Shown in pieces: positions 5,015 to 5,536 of a stretch of DNA of 5,536 bases. The DNA is taken from assembly GCA_026421135.1 (NCBI GenBank), contig JAPKCR010000197.1, positions 1 through 5,536 on the forward strand. Direction: 5' to 3'. How positions within the stretch are numbered: position 1 is the first letter of the stretch; each line of letters begins with the position of its first letter. Both the position numbers and the translations under genes were made by a program. This stretch comes from Sulfitobacter sp. (GTDB taxonomy: Bacteria; Pseudomonadota; Alphaproteobacteria; Rhodobacterales; Rhodobacteraceae). The notes under the pieces are model-generated. The model made no database searches and had not been told where the DNA came from. It saw only the letters and a program-made list of their open reading frames with translations.

Positions 5015-5536
5015 TGGGCTGTGTTTAACCTCGCAAACAGGCGCAGCGCATGGGAAGGGTCCTGCGCGGCGGATGGCAGTATAGGGTCGTAAGCCGCTCG
5101 CAAAAGCTCTGCAATATCGGGGCGCAGGATGGTGGTTTTATCCGCCACAGCCAAAGGCGACCGATCTTTGAAAGCCGCATCAGACCAAAGCAGAAAGGAC
5201 TGTACTATCTGACTAAGCGCCAAGGTCTGTGCAGGCACCGCACTTAGATGTTTGTCCATCCGCAAGAACACAAAACAGGCCTTGATCGCGCCAGTCTCAT
5301 CAAACCGGAAAAGACGGTACTGATTTGCATCCACCGCCGTCAGTTTCTCAACCAAAGGCCCCAAGTCGGGAACAAGTCGATCCAAACCCGGCACCTCCGG
5401 CAGCTCTGCCCAGTCCTTGAAAAAGAACATCATCAGATTGCTGCCCAATTCAGGGTCCGTCTCGGCGATCTTGTGACCGGACAAAACGCAAACAGCCTCA
5501 AGCGCGCCTTTGATGACGGACAATGTCGCATCGTCC
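5011..5536 (-). CDS. Hypothetical protein upstream of ybgC, 5' end outside window
   Basis: I do not recognise the family. The frame is open from the window edge to the TGA at 5013-5011, at least 175 codons. The first possible in-window start is a TTG at 5523-5521, but the frame continues upstream without a stop (codons for Asp-Asp-Ala-Thr precede it), so that TTG is probably an internal leucine and the gene is longer. The visible part has no signal peptide or clear membrane helix and looks like a soluble alpha/beta protein: a Phe-rich patch NLMMFFFKDW at about 29-38 counted from the TTG codon, a Pro/Leu segment ELPEVPGLDRLVPDLGPLV, a strand pair RLFRFD and ACFVFLRMD, then helices to the end. 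Codon choice looks like that of its neighbours. The 4-base overlap with ybgC indicates a shared transcript. In related genomes ruvB often lies upstream of ybgC (recalled, not checked), so this may be the small gene between them. Confidence 0.7.
   Translation of the reverse strand, partial: DDATLSVIKGALEAVCVLSGHKIAETDPELGSNLMMFFFKDWAELPEVPGLDRLVPDLGPLVEKLTAVDANQYRLFRFDETGAIKACFVFLRMDKHLSAVPAQTLALSQIVQSFLLWSDAAFKDRSPLAVADKTTILRPDIAELLRAAYDPILPSAAQDPSHALRLFARLNTAQ

Noticed and set aside
1..5536. Novel defence, mobile or biosynthetic system
   Set aside because: Every complete gene belongs to the conserved Tol-Pal cluster or is its usual neighbour; there are no transposase, integrase, repeat-array, toxin-antitoxin or nuclease signatures. 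Only the partial gene at 5011-5536 is unassigned.

Overview
The window holds one conserved chromosomal gene cluster, read entirely from the minus strand: the Tol-Pal cell-envelope operon. In transcription order (high to low coordinates) it runs: a hypothetical gene (5' end cut by the window), ybgC, tolQ, tolR, tolA, tolB, pal, and the 5' part of cpoB (ybgF), which runs off the low-coordinate edge. The protein sequences and gene layout point to an alphaproteobacterium, most likely of the Rhodobacterales/Roseobacter group. Signs of this are the Gly/Arg-rich TolR N-terminus, the Pro/Glu/Ala-rich TolA stalk, and the CpoB N-terminus of signal peptide, short coiled coil and Thr/Gly/Ser linker. This placement comes from recognition of the proteins, not from a database search.

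The genes are tightly packed. The hypothetical gene overlaps ybgC by 4 bases and tolA overlaps tolB by 4 bases (both ATGA), tolQ-tolR are 3 bases apart and tolR-tolA 2 bases apart. Only three gaps exist: 132 bases between ybgC and tolQ (4496-4627), 92 bases between tolB and pal (746-837), and 25 bases between pal and cpoB (199-223). The first two hold hairpin-forming sequence and short palindromes and are the only places where control elements would fit; both also share the 10-mer CCAAGGCGCT. No gap exceeds 300 bases.

The genes work together as a known machine. TolQ and TolR form the inner-membrane proton channel that energises TolA. TolA spans the periplasm and reaches the TolB/Pal pair, and Pal is the outer-membrane lipoprotein that binds peptidoglycan. 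CpoB is the periplasmic partner linking Tol to peptidoglycan synthesis, and YbgC is a cytoplasmic hotdog-fold acyl-CoA thioesterase traditionally encoded with the cluster. Together they keep the outer membrane attached and pull it inward at division.

All six complete genes look intact, with the expected lengths and key residues. I see no mobile element, RNA gene, CRISPR array or sign of horizontal transfer, and no convincing undescribed system. The items worth a second look are the two structured intergenic regions, the uncharacterised gene translationally linked to ybgC, and small details of TolA, Pal and CpoB.
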